Of a DNA stretch of 5,897 nt, positions 1 to 5,897 are shown one piece after another (position 1 is the stretch's first letter; each line of letters starts with the position of its first letter). The DNA is from Betaproteobacteria bacterium (GTDB lineage: Bacteria; Pseudomonadota; Gammaproteobacteria; Burkholderiales; Gallionellaceae). The notes under the pieces were generated by a model, which saw nothing but the letters and a program-made list of their open reading frames with translations, made no database searches and was not told the origin of the DNA. The translations under genes and the position numbers were made by a program. The stretch lies in contig JAGWMH010000122.1 of the NCBI GenBank assembly GCA_028871775.1, forward strand, positions 1-5,897, written 5' to 3'.

Positions 1-1
1 C

Positions 2-58
2 TTCTGGATTGGCCACTTCGCCACGCGCAAAGCGGGTGCGTAATTCCAGTTTGCATTA
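2..58 (-). other. Possible coding remnant at window edge
   Basis: Reading the minus strand after a TAA near 56-58 gives an open stretch with the residues ELRTRFARGEVANPE that runs off the window edge. The composition looks protein-like, and RFARGEV faintly recalls the RYARGEI signature of SHOCT-type short domains. There is no start codon, and the inner part lies inside the inverted repeat of the neighbouring element. A plus-strand frame ending FATRKAGA-stop at 41-43 is an equally possible gene end, convergent with grxD. The window does not show which, if either, is real. Confidence 0.15.
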
Positions 59-170
59 AATATGAGTACAAGGCGGCAAGGATGAGGCGACGAAGACAGC
101 ACATGTAGTGCGGCTAGGAGCCGAAGACGATGCCAACGCAGTAATCGTGTTTAAGGCGAATTGGAATTAC
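40..170. repeat. MITE-like element with terminal inverted repeats
   Basis: The two ends of this 131-bp stretch are imperfect inverted repeats. The left end (40-60) and the reverse complement of the right end (150-170) match at 18 of 21 positions, starting with an exact GTAATTCCA and ending with a shared TTAAA. The interior has no convincing reading frame. It contains short hairpins (GCAC/GTGC at 99-111; CGGCT/AGCCG at 111-123) and a direct repeat CGAAGAC (91-97 and 122-128). The right end touches the grxD TAG stop codon directly. I see no target-site duplication. It resembles a miniature inverted-repeat or REP-type dispersed element; copies elsewhere in the genome would be the proof and cannot be checked here. 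Confidence 0.6.
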
Positions 171-479
171 CTATGCTTTGAGCAGTTTCTGTAGCTCCCC
201 GCTTTGATGCATTTCCCCCATGATGTCTGAGCCGCCAACAAACTCGCCGTTGATATAAAGTTGCGGAATGGTCGGCCAGTTGGCGTAATCCTTAATGCCT
301 TGGCGGATTTCCGGGTTAGTCAGTACGTCCACACTGAAAAAATCCTTGACCCCGAGTGAGTTCAGGATGCGCACCGCGTTGGCGGAAAATCCGCACTGCG
401 GGAATGCAGGCGACCCTTTCATGTACAGCACTACGGGATGGCTGGTTACCTGTTGCCTGATGAGTTCTTGCACGTCCAT
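171..479 (-). CDS. grxD: Grx4-family monothiol glutaredoxin
   Basis: This 102-residue protein is a monothiol glutaredoxin of the Grx4 (GrxD) family. These cytoplasmic proteins bind a [2Fe-2S] cluster with glutathione, often with a BolA partner, and pass it to iron-sulfur targets; they are weak in disulfide reduction. The sequence shows Lys21 before the active site, the diagnostic CGFS motif at residues 29-32, WPTIPQ at 68-73 with the cis-proline, and GGSDI at 82-86, the last two helping to hold glutathione. The length is normal for the family. The ATG start is supported by an AGAGG ribosome site (487-491) seven bases upstream. It is the last gene of the hemA-prfA-prmC-grxD cluster but has its own promoter 63 nt after prmC. 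A repeat element begins directly at its stop codon. Identification is secure. Confidence 0.97.
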   Translation of the reverse strand: MDVQELIRQQVTSHPVVLYMKGSPAFPQCGFSANAVRILNSLGVKDFFSVDVLTNPEIRQGIKDYANWPTIPQLYINGEFVGGSDIMGEMHQSGELQKLLKA

Positions 480-486
480 GTTGTTG

Positions 487-491
487 CCTCT
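487..491 (-). promoter_or_regulatory. grxD ribosome binding site
   Basis: On the minus strand AGAGG lies seven bases before the grxD ATG (477-479). It is one of the few clear Shine-Dalgarno sites in the hemA-grxD cluster and fits grxD being translated from its own transcript. Confidence 0.7.
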
Positions 492-517
492 GGTTTAGTT
501 GAGTAATTAAGTCGGGA

Positions 518-546
518 ATTCTAGCGGTGCCTGCCTGCCAAGTCAA
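518..546 (-). promoter_or_regulatory. sigma70-like promoter of grxD
   Basis: On the minus strand TTGACT (546-541) and TAGAAT (523-518) are separated by 17 bases, each hexamer one mismatch from consensus. Transcription would start near 511, giving a leader of about 31 nt before the grxD start codon. The -35 box includes the prmC stop codon (543-545), so grxD can be expressed apart from the upstream operon. No operator or iron-responsive site was recognised. Confidence 0.7.
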
Positions 547-1526
547 GCACGGCCACCGCTGACCCGTTCTATTCCCGCCAGATCCGGCACTGAAAATACT
601 TCATCGAATCCTGCCTGCCGCAGGAGTTCGCGCACCTGTGCTGCCTGGTTATAGCCGTGTTCGAGCAACAGCCAGCCACCGCAAGCAAGGTGCGTCTTGG
701 CTTGGCTGACGATGCAACGGATGTTGTGCAGACCATCGTCGCCTGAGGCCAGTGCGAAAGATGGCTCGAAGCGGACATCCCCGCTTTGCAGGTGCGGATC
801 GCGTGCCGCGATATAGGGCGGATTGGACACGATGAGATCGAAGCGCTGTCCACCGAGCGCGGTGAACCAGTCGCTTTGCACGAAAGCCGCATTGGTGACG
901 CCCAGTCGTTGCGCGTTCTCGCGAGCCACTTCCAGCGCTGCAAGGGAGGCATCGCAAGCCAGGACTTCGGCAGCTGGGCGGGCATGCGCAATAGCCAGCG
1001 CAATCGCGCCGCTGCCCGTGCCCAGGTCCAGCACTCGGAATTTACTCCCTCTCCCCCAGCCCCTCTCCCGCTCGCGGGAGAGGGTGGCCGTCAGGCCGGG
1101 ATAACCAGCGACTTGGCCATCGTCTTTTGATGGCCTAGTCGAATGGCTAGTTGTTTCATCAGAGGGTGGAGGTAGCCGCGCCAACGCCATCTCAACCAGC
1201 AATTCAGTTTCAGGGCGTGGAATAAGGGTGTCGGGAATAACCTTGAACATCAGCCCGAAAAATTCGCGTTTGCCAAGGATATAGGCGATTGGCTCGCCGC
1301 TCAGGCGGCGCTCGAATAACGCCATGTATTGAGCGTGTTGCTCGGCGTTGAGGCGCTGTTCCGGATGCGTGAGCAAGTAGGCGCGATTCACTTGCAAGAC
1401 GGCCTGCAACAGGCACTGCACCTCGATGCGCGCGCCGCTGAAATCAAGCGCCAGTGCTGCTGTCAGGCGTGCAGTATCTTGCGTGCATATATCCTGGATC
1501 GTGCGTGACAAGGCATCAGCTTTCAT
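543..1526 (-). CDS. prmC: Peptide chain release factor N5-glutamine methyltransferase
   Basis: PrmC (HemK) uses S-adenosylmethionine to methylate the glutamine of the GGQ motif in release factors RF1 and RF2, which speeds peptide release. The N-terminal helical domain covers roughly residues 1-95, followed by the typical IPRPETE at 102-108. The SAM-binding motif DLGTGSG is at 167-173 and the catalytic NPPY at 235-238. At 327 residues it is about 40 longer than the usual 275-290. The excess lies between residues 120 and 163, in the linker just before the SAM motif; the stretch 149-160 ([12 protein letters not shown]) is translated from a palindromic repeat. All key motifs on both sides remain in frame, so activity is plausible. 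The ATG overlaps the 3' end of prfA, the gene for its substrate, by 11 bp, with only a weak ribosome site, which suggests translational coupling. Confidence 0.95.
   Translation of the reverse strand: MKADALSRTIQDICTQDTARLTAALALDFSGARIEVQCLLQAVLQVNRAYLLTHPEQRLNAEQHAQYMALFERRLSGEPIAYILGKREFFGLMFKVIPDTLIPRPETELLVEMALARLPPPSDETTSHSTRPSKDDGQVAGYPGLTATLSRERERGWGRGSKFRVLDLGTGSGAIALAIAHARPAAEVLACDASLAALEVARENAQRLGVTNAAFVQSDWFTALGGQRFDLIVSNPPYIAARDPHLQSGDVRFEPSFALASGDDGLHNIRCIVSQAKTHLACGGWLLLEHGYNQAAQVRELLRQAGFDEVFSVPDLAGIERVSGGRA
1041..1166 (-). repeat. In-frame repeat insertion within prmC
   Basis: About 126 bp (42 codons) are present in prmC that have no counterpart in typical family members such as the E. 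coli protein, where only a few residues separate ARLP from the SAM motif. The insert contains a perfect 11-bp inverted repeat, CCCTCTCCCGC (1061-1071) and its complement (1074-1084), with a 2-base centre. CCCTCTCCC also occurs as a direct repeat (1047-1055 and 1061-1069), and AGAGGGTGG occurs twice (1079-1087 and 1161-1169). From memory, this CCCTCTCCC...GGGAGAGGG sequence is a common dispersed intergenic palindrome in Proteobacteria. The outer limits are estimated by comparison with the normal protein, since no clean target duplication marks them. Confidence 0.75.
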
Positions 1527-2598
1527 CCGCTAGCGCCGCGAGCTGTTCCGCCTGGTGCTCCGCCATCAGCGCACCGGTCAGCTCGCTGATGTCGCCGTCC
1601 ATGATGTGGTCCATCTTGTACAGCGTGAGGTTGATGCGGTGGTCGGTGACGCGGCCCTGCGGAAAATTGTAGGTGCGGATGCGTTCGGAGCGGTCGCCGC
1701 TGCCCACCAGCGACTTGCGCTCGGCGGCCAGTTTGGAGTGCGCCTCGCGCTCCTCCTTGTCCTTGATGCGCGCCGCCAGCACGGCCATCGCCTGCGCCTT
1801 GTTCTTGTGCTGCGAGCGCCCGTCCTGGCATTCCACCACCGTCCCGGTGGGAAGATGGGTGATGCGCACCGCCGAATCGGTCTTGTTGATATGCTGGCCG
1901 CCCGCGCCCGAGGCACGGAAGGTGTCGATGCGCAGATCGGCGGGATTCAGCACCACGTCGCTGACCTCGTCCGCTTCCGGCAGCACCGCCACGGTGCAGG
2001 CCGAGGTGTGGATGCGCCCCTGCGCCTCGGTGGCGGGAACGCGCTGCACGCGGTGCGCGCCGGATTCGAATTTCAGCACCGAATAGGCGCCCTGCCCGAC
2101 AATGCGCGCGATGATTTCCTTGTAGCCGCCTTTTTCGCCGGGGCTTTCCGAGATGATCTCGACCTGCCAGCGGTTGCGCTCGGCGAAGCGCGAATACATG
2201 CGGAACAGGTCGCCGGAGAACAGCGCCGCTTCATCGCCGCCGGTGCCGGCGCGGATTTCCAGGAACACGTTGCGCTCGTCGTTGGGATCTTTCGGCAACA
2301 GTTGCTTCTGCAAGTCTGCTTCGATCTGCTCCAGGCGTGCGCGGCCCTGTTTTACCTCGGCCTCGGCAAATTCGCACATTTCGGGATCGTTCGCCATTTC
2401 CAGCGCGGTCGCGATATCCGCCGCGCAAGCCTGATGGGCGTGGTACAACGCCACCACCGGCTCCAGCTCGGCGCGCTCGCGGCTGAGCCTGCGAAAACTG
2501 TCCATGTCGCGCGTGGCGTCCTCGCTGCTCAACAGCCGGCCTACCTCGTCCAGTCGTTCGCTTAACTGGGCAAGTTTAACTGCAATGCTGGGTTTCAT
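1516..2598 (-). CDS. prfA: Peptide chain release factor 1 (RF1)
   Basis: RF1 recognises UAA and UAG in the ribosomal A site and triggers hydrolysis of peptidyl-tRNA. The 360-residue length matches the family. The N-terminal coiled helical domain covers about 1-100. The codon-recognition tripeptide PAT is at 188-190, which marks RF1 rather than RF2 (SPF). The catalytic GGQ is at 233-235 inside [13 protein letters not shown], placing the methylated glutamine at 235 as in E. coli. The basic C-terminal region follows normally. The ATG overlaps the hemA stop in an ATGA arrangement and no Shine-Dalgarno sequence precedes it, so its translation probably depends on ribosomes finishing hemA. The 3' end overlaps prmC, whose product modifies Gln235. 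No anomalies were seen. Confidence 0.98.
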   Translation of the reverse strand: MKPSIAVKLAQLSERLDEVGRLLSSEDATRDMDSFRRLSRERAELEPVVALYHAHQACAADIATALEMANDPEMCEFAEAEVKQGRARLEQIEADLQKQLLPKDPNDERNVFLEIRAGTGGDEAALFSGDLFRMYSRFAERNRWQVEIISESPGEKGGYKEIIARIVGQGAYSVLKFESGAHRVQRVPATEAQGRIHTSACTVAVLPEADEVSDVVLNPADLRIDTFRASGAGGQHINKTDSAVRITHLPTGTVVECQDGRSQHKNKAQAMAVLAARIKDKEEREAHSKLAAERKSLVGSGDRSERIRTYNFPQGRVTDHRINLTLYKMDHIMDGDISELTGALMAEHQAEQLAALADES

Positions 2599-3848
2599 TC
2601 GGGGGTGTGCAGGTTGTAGATGCGATGCACCACGTCGAGAAACGCCTCGCGTTCGCTGCCTTGCACCTGATTCAGCGCATGGGTCGGCGCATGGAGAAAT
2701 TTGTTGGTCAAACCGTTGCTCAATGCCTCCAGCACCTTCTCCGTTTCTTCGCCTCTTGCCAGCAGGCGCAGGGCTTTTTCCACCTCGTGGCGGCGGTGGC
2801 GTTCTGCATGGTTGCGCAGCGCAAGAATGGTGGGCACCGCTTCGCGCGATTCCATCCAGTGGACAAAATCGGCCACACCGGAATCGATGATGACATCGGC
2901 TTCCTTGACCGCGCCCTGGCGTGCATCCAGACCGTCGCGCACCACTTCGGACAAATCGTCCACGGTGTACAGGAACACGTCGTCCAGTTCGGCAACCTCT
3001 TCTTCCACGTCGCGCGGCACAGCCAGGTCCACGATGAACAACGGGCGGTGCTTGCGCGCCTTGAGCGCACGCTCGACCATGCCCTTGCCCAATATCGGCA
3101 GCGGGCTGGCAGTACAGGTCACGATGATATCGTGCTGCGCCAATTGCTCCGGCAATTCATTCAGGGTGATGGCGTGACCGTTGATGCGCCGCGCCAGCAA
3201 CTGGGCGCGTTCCAGGGTGCGGTTGGCGACAGTGATAAGCATGGGCTTCCTGGCAGCGAAATGCACGGCGTTCAACTCGATCATCTCGCCTGCGCCGATG
3301 AACAGCACACGCTGTTCGGCGATGCTGGGGAAAATACGTTCGGCCAGCCTCACCGCGGCCGCAGCCATGGAAATCAGATTGGCGCCGATCTCGGTCTGGG
3401 TGCGCACATCCTTGGCCACCGAGAAGGTGCGCTGAAACAATTTGTGCAGCAGGAAGCCCAATGTGCCCGCCTGTTCCGCATAACGTACCGCCTGTTTCAT
3501 CTGCCCCAGGATTTGCGGCTCGCCCAGCACCATCGAATCCAGCCCGCTGGCAACGCGAAACGCATGCTTCACCGCCTGCTCGCGCTGCAAGGTGTAGAGA
3601 TAGGGCTCGATTTCACTGGCCTCCATCTGGCGGTAACCGGCCAGCCAATTGATGGCCTGCGCAGGCTCGTGCGTGTTGCAATACACCTCGGTGCGGTTGC
3701 AGGTGGAAAGTATGGTCGCTTCCTTGGCTGCGCCATGCTCAACCAGATTGTGCAGCGCCGGTTCCATTGCCTCAACGCTGAACGCAAACCGTTCGCGCAC
3801 CGAGAGCGGCGCTGTCTGATGGTTAATGCCAAAGGTGAATAGCTGCAT
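2595..3848 (-). CDS. hemA: Glutamyl-tRNA reductase
   Basis: HemA reduces glutamyl-tRNA(Glu) with NADPH to glutamate-1-semialdehyde, the first committed step of C5-pathway tetrapyrrole (heme) synthesis. Counting from the ATG at 3848 the protein has 417 residues. The catalytic cysteine in STCNRTEVY is residue 50, the same number as in E. coli. The conserved [15 protein letters not shown] segment is near 102-116 and the NADPH-binding GAGEM near 185-189, with the C-terminal helical dimerisation domain after about 310. An in-frame ATG at 3863 would add five residues (MPFAF); I prefer 3848 because the protein then begins [14 protein letters not shown] like its relatives, though neither ATG has a clear ribosome site. 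It is the first gene of the hemA-prfA-prmC operon and has a TATAAT box shortly upstream. Confidence 0.96.
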   Translation of the reverse strand: MQLFTFGINHQTAPLSVRERFAFSVEAMEPALHNLVEHGAAKEATILSTCNRTEVYCNTHEPAQAINWLAGYRQMEASEIEPYLYTLQREQAVKHAFRVASGLDSMVLGEPQILGQMKQAVRYAEQAGTLGFLLHKLFQRTFSVAKDVRTQTEIGANLISMAAAAVRLAERIFPSIAEQRVLFIGAGEMIELNAVHFAARKPMLITVANRTLERAQLLARRINGHAITLNELPEQLAQHDIIVTCTASPLPILGKGMVERALKARKHRPLFIVDLAVPRDVEEEVAELDDVFLYTVDDLSEVVRDGLDARQGAVKEADVIIDSGVADFVHWMESREAVPTILALRNHAERHRRHEVEKALRLLARGEETEKVLEALSNGLTNKFLHAPTHALNQVQGSEREAFLDVVHRIYNLHTPE

Positions 3849-3886
3849 AAAGGCGAATGGCATTTGAAGATTTAAACGTGGCCGGA

Positions 3887-3915
3887 ATTATAGTGGCTCA
3901 CCGCCACGAAAGCCA
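3887..3915 (-). promoter_or_regulatory. Candidate hemA operon promoter
   Basis: A perfect minus-strand TATAAT (3892-3887) lies 24 bases before the upstream hemA ATG and 39 before the preferred one. The -35 region is poor (TGGCTT at a 17-base spacing). Transcription would begin near 3880, leaving a leader of about 17 or 32 nt depending on the start codon used. No regulator site was recognised. Confidence 0.5.
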
Positions 3916-3946
3916 GCCAGCCTCCGATGCCGGCTTCCAATGAATA

Positions 3947-3968
3947 AGGCCTGTATCGCTACAGGCCT
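3947..3968 (-). terminator. Probable terminator downstream of prkB
   Basis: AGGCCTGTA (3947-3955) pairs perfectly with TACAGGCCT (3960-3968) across a four-base loop. Read on the minus strand it follows the prkB stop by 53 bp and is trailed by TATTCATT, a weak U-rich tract. It probably separates prkB transcription from the hemA operon. Because the U tract is poor, some read-through is possible. Confidence 0.55.
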
Positions 3969-4021
3969 CAACCAGAACGGTAATACTTTGGGGCATCTTA
4001 AAGTCATTGCCTTTACAGCAT

Positions 4022-4936
4022 TTACTTATTCCTGTTGTCAATCAAATTGTGCATTAGCGGGGTGAGGATCAATTCCATCGCCAGGCTCATCTTGCCGCCG
4101 GGAACCACGATGGTATTGGAGCGCGACATGAAGGAATCATGGATCATGTTCAGGAAGTAAGGGAAGTTCACGCCTTTGGGATTGCGGAAGCGGATCACCA
4201 CGAAACTTTCATCCGGCGTAGGGATATCACGCGCAATAAAAGGATTGGAAGTGTCTACCGTCGCTACGCGCTGAAAATTGACATCGGTGAGTGAAAATTG
4301 CGGTGTGATGTAGTTGATGTAGTCCGGCATGCGGCGCAAGATAGTGTCCACGGTCGCCTCGGCGGAATAGCCACGCTCTGCCGCGTCACGGTGAATTTTC
4401 TGGATCCATTCCAGATTGACCACGGGAACCACGCCGACGCTCAGGTCAACATACTTGGCTACATTCACGGTATCTGTCTTCACCATGCCATGCAGTCCTT
4501 CGTAAAACAGCATGTTGGAACCGGCAGGAATATCTTCCCACGGGGTAAATTGACCGGGGCCAAGATTGGTTCCAAGACGTGCATTCAGCTCCTTTGCTTC
4601 GTCTTCACTATGGATGTAGTAACGGCGCCTGCAGGTACCGGTTTCCCCAAAAGTCCTGAACGTTTCTTCGATTTTGTCGAAATGGTTTGCTTCCGGGCCA
4701 AAGTGGCTGATGGGGCGTCTGCCTGCCTTTGCGGCTTCAGCCACGGCTGCACGGAATGCCACGCGATCCAGGCTGTGCATGCTGTCACCTTCAATCACGG
4801 CAACCTTCACGCACTCACGCGTAGCGCATTCAGACTGAAACTCGCGGCGAATAATATTTTCAAGGGCGCGCTTGGCGGTGGTGGTGCCGGCACCGGACGA
4901 ACCGGTTACAACAATCACTGGGTACTTGCGGGACAT
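4022..4936 (-). CDS. prkB: Phosphoribulokinase (class I, proteobacterial)
   Basis: This enzyme phosphorylates ribulose-5-phosphate with ATP to ribulose-1,5-bisphosphate, the Rubisco substrate of the Calvin cycle. From the ATG at 4936 it has 304 residues, near the family length of about 290. A P-loop GSSGAGTTT is at 12-20, and the EGD motif with the probable catalytic Asp51 (equivalent to Asp42 in Rhodobacter) is at 49-51. The conserved blocks LFYEGLHG, LEWIQKIHRD, TDVNFQRV and DTSNPFIARDIPT follow in order, and the C-terminus is complete. This is the bacterial octameric type rather than the thioredoxin-regulated plant/cyanobacterial type; relatives are activated by NADH. A TTG six bases further upstream is in frame but sits directly against the ribosome site, so ATG is preferred. 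No other cbb genes are in the window; it appears to be a single-gene transcription unit. The symbol cbbP or prk would serve equally. Confidence 0.96.
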   Translation of the reverse strand: MSRKYPVIVVTGSSGAGTTTAKRALENIIRREFQSECATRECVKVAVIEGDSMHSLDRVAFRAAVAEAAKAGRRPISHFGPEANHFDKIEETFRTFGETGTCRRRYYIHSEDEAKELNARLGTNLGPGQFTPWEDIPAGSNMLFYEGLHGMVKTDTVNVAKYVDLSVGVVPVVNLEWIQKIHRDAAERGYSAEATVDTILRRMPDYINYITPQFSLTDVNFQRVATVDTSNPFIARDIPTPDESFVVIRFRNPKGVNFPYFLNMIHDSFMSRSNTIVVPGGKMSLAMELILTPLMHNLIDNRNK

Positions 4937-4942
4937 GGTCAA

Positions 4943-4950
4943 CCTCTCCA
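4943..4950 (-). promoter_or_regulatory. prkB ribosome binding site
   Basis: TGGAGAGG on the minus strand lies six bases before the ATG at 4936. It decides the start: the in-frame TTG at 4940-4942 would have no spacing from the site. This is the strongest Shine-Dalgarno sequence attached to an intact gene in the window. Confidence 0.8.
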
Positions 4951-4978
4951 GAAGGGATGCAATAAATTTTGTGCGGCA

Positions 4979-5008
4979 ATTCTAGCAGAATGCCATCATG
5001 AGGGCTAA
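4979..5008 (-). promoter_or_regulatory. Candidate prkB promoter
   Basis: A minus-strand TAGAAT (4984-4979) with a weak TTAGCC (5008-5003) at 18 bases would start transcription near 4972, about 36 nt before the start codon. The -10 and its flank (TAGAATTGCCG) closely resemble the grxD promoter (TAGAATTCCCG). No clear LysR-type (CbbR) T-N11-A operator was identified, although that family often controls this gene. Confidence 0.4.
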
Positions 5009-5101
5009 CGTGAACGGCAAACAGGGTGTTGAAAACGCGCGGGCCATGACAGAACAGAGCACTCGTCAGCGGACTGGCATTGTTGGCTTTTCAATCTCCC
5101 G
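5009..5101. other. Intergenic stretch with no recognised feature
   Basis: These 93 bp separate the prkB promoter region from the 3' end of the decayed minus-strand gene. I see no reading frame, RNA gene or strong hairpin. Regulatory sites for prkB could lie here but none is recognisable. Confidence 0.4.
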
Positions 5102-5489
5102 CTAACGCCCTGCTGTCGGCGCGGTGATTCCCATCTTGCCGGTCAGTTCGCGCGCCAGCGCTTGCGCTTCGGCACGGCTGGGCAGTTGCGTGATGCGCAA
5201 CTGGTATTGCTCGCCTTGTATTGGCTGGATGCGCGCGTCATAGCCCGCACCGTGCAGTTCGTCATAAGCAGCCAGCGCATCGCGCTCCTCGGCATCGTAG
5301 TTCCGGCTGCTCCCGCAAACGGCTGGCTTCGCCAGTAACGTGTCGCAGCTGCTACCTTCGTCGCGCTTCTTGCGGTAGGCATCGGCTCACGGTACGCAAA
5401 GCGTCTGGTGCGGAGACGATGCCATACGCGACTTATCCAGCAACGCGGCTCATGGAGGACTTGTTCAGTGTTTCCTCAAGCAGTTTCAT
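5102..5489 (-). pseudogene. Decayed SPOR-domain-like gene
   Basis: The minus strand has a good gene start: GGAGAG (5499-5494), then ATG at 5489, reading MKLLEETLNKSSMSRVAG before a TAA at 5433-5435. A second frame, open from 5449 (AALLDKSRMASSP), is cut by a TGA at 5387-5389. The same frame continues without interruption from 5386 to a TAG at 5102-5104, 94 codons with no usable start near its beginning. Its second half contains YDELHGAGYDARIQP, a short gap, then YQLRITQLPSRAEAQALAREL. This resembles a SPOR repeat, the peptidoglycan-binding fold of cell-division and envelope proteins. One frameshift between 5449 and 5433 plus one stop would turn a gene of about 128 codons into this remnant. 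No signal peptide or membrane segment is visible. The family assignment is by eye. Sequencing error is the main alternative to real decay. Confidence 0.55.
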
Positions 5490-5508
5490 CGTTCTCTCCG
5501 TATATAAT
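5480..5508 (+). promoter_or_regulatory. Candidate leuS promoter
   Basis: A perfect TATAAT (5503-5508) lies 41 bases before the leuS ATG. The -35 region at 5480-5485 (GCAGTT) is a poor match and no TGn extension is present. A start near 5515 would give a leader of about 35 nt, too short for a T-box or attenuator. The box overlaps the region just upstream of the divergent decayed gene's ribosome site. Confidence 0.5.
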
Positions 5509-5528
5509 GCCGGCTTACATAGGCATAA

Positions 5529-5897
<369 letters not shown>

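Noticed and set aside
1061..1084. Hairpin as a terminator inside prmC
   Set aside because: There is no U tract after it on either strand and it lies inside an intact coding frame; a repeat insertion explains it better.
1555..2565. Long plus-strand open frame (336 codons)
   Set aside because: It is antisense to prfA, whose product matches RF1 throughout. The plus-strand translation is rich in H, R, A and G and shows no family motif, as expected of a shadow frame in GC-rich DNA.
2607..3842. Long plus-strand open frame (411 codons)
   Set aside because: It mirrors hemA exactly and has no recognisable domain. hemA is fully supported on the other strand.
4937..4942. TTG start for prkB two codons upstream
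   Set aside because: The ribosome site touches this TTG directly, whereas the ATG at 4936 has a proper six-base spacing.
4298..5008. Plus-strand open frame (236 codons)
   Set aside because: Antisense to prkB and its leader, with no recognisable motifs.
5143..5382. Minus-strand open frame with ATG at 5382 (79 codons)
   Set aside because: It lies in a different frame from the SPOR-like reading and has an R/S/A/T-rich, motif-free product. The neighbouring frame is far more protein-like.

Overview
The window looks like a chromosomal housekeeping stretch from a betaproteobacterium that fixes CO2. The gene order hemA-prfA-prmC-grxD, the style of the proteins, and a proteobacterial-type phosphoribulokinase next door suggest a chemolithoautotroph of the Nitrosomonadales/Gallionellaceae kind. 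That placement is inferred from protein appearance and context; no search was run.

Layout. Positions 1-170 lie downstream of grxD. Most of this is a 131-bp sequence with imperfect terminal inverted repeats (40-170) that ends exactly at the grxD stop codon. From 171 to 3848 (or 3863) four genes lie on the minus strand, transcribed in the order hemA (glutamyl-tRNA reductase), prfA (peptide chain release factor 1), prmC (release factor glutamine methyltransferase), grxD (monothiol glutaredoxin). hemA/prfA overlap by 4 bp and prfA/prmC by 11 bp, so translation is probably coupled. grxD is 63 nt further on and has its own good sigma70-like promoter, whose -35 box lies on the prmC stop codon. A short intergenic region (3849-4021) carries a hemA promoter candidate and a hairpin that probably terminates prkB. 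prkB (4022-4936, minus) is a complete Calvin-cycle phosphoribulokinase. The gap 4937-5549 holds a prkB promoter candidate, then a decayed minus-strand gene (5102-5489) whose C-terminal half looks SPOR-like, then the leuS promoter. leuS (plus strand) starts at 5550 and runs off the window.

How the genes fit together. HemA makes the first committed tetrapyrrole precursor from glutamyl-tRNA. RF1 (prfA) ends translation at UAA/UAG, and PrmC methylates the glutamine of the RF1 GGQ motif, so enzyme and substrate are encoded by overlapping genes. GrxD handles [2Fe-2S] clusters. PrkB makes ribulose-1,5-bisphosphate for Rubisco, and LeuS charges tRNA-Leu.

I see no new multi-gene system. The items worth a second look are an in-frame 40-odd-codon insertion in prmC carrying a palindromic dispersed-repeat-like sequence, the MITE-like element abutting grxD, and the broken SPOR-like gene divergent from leuS, which has no intact reading frame.
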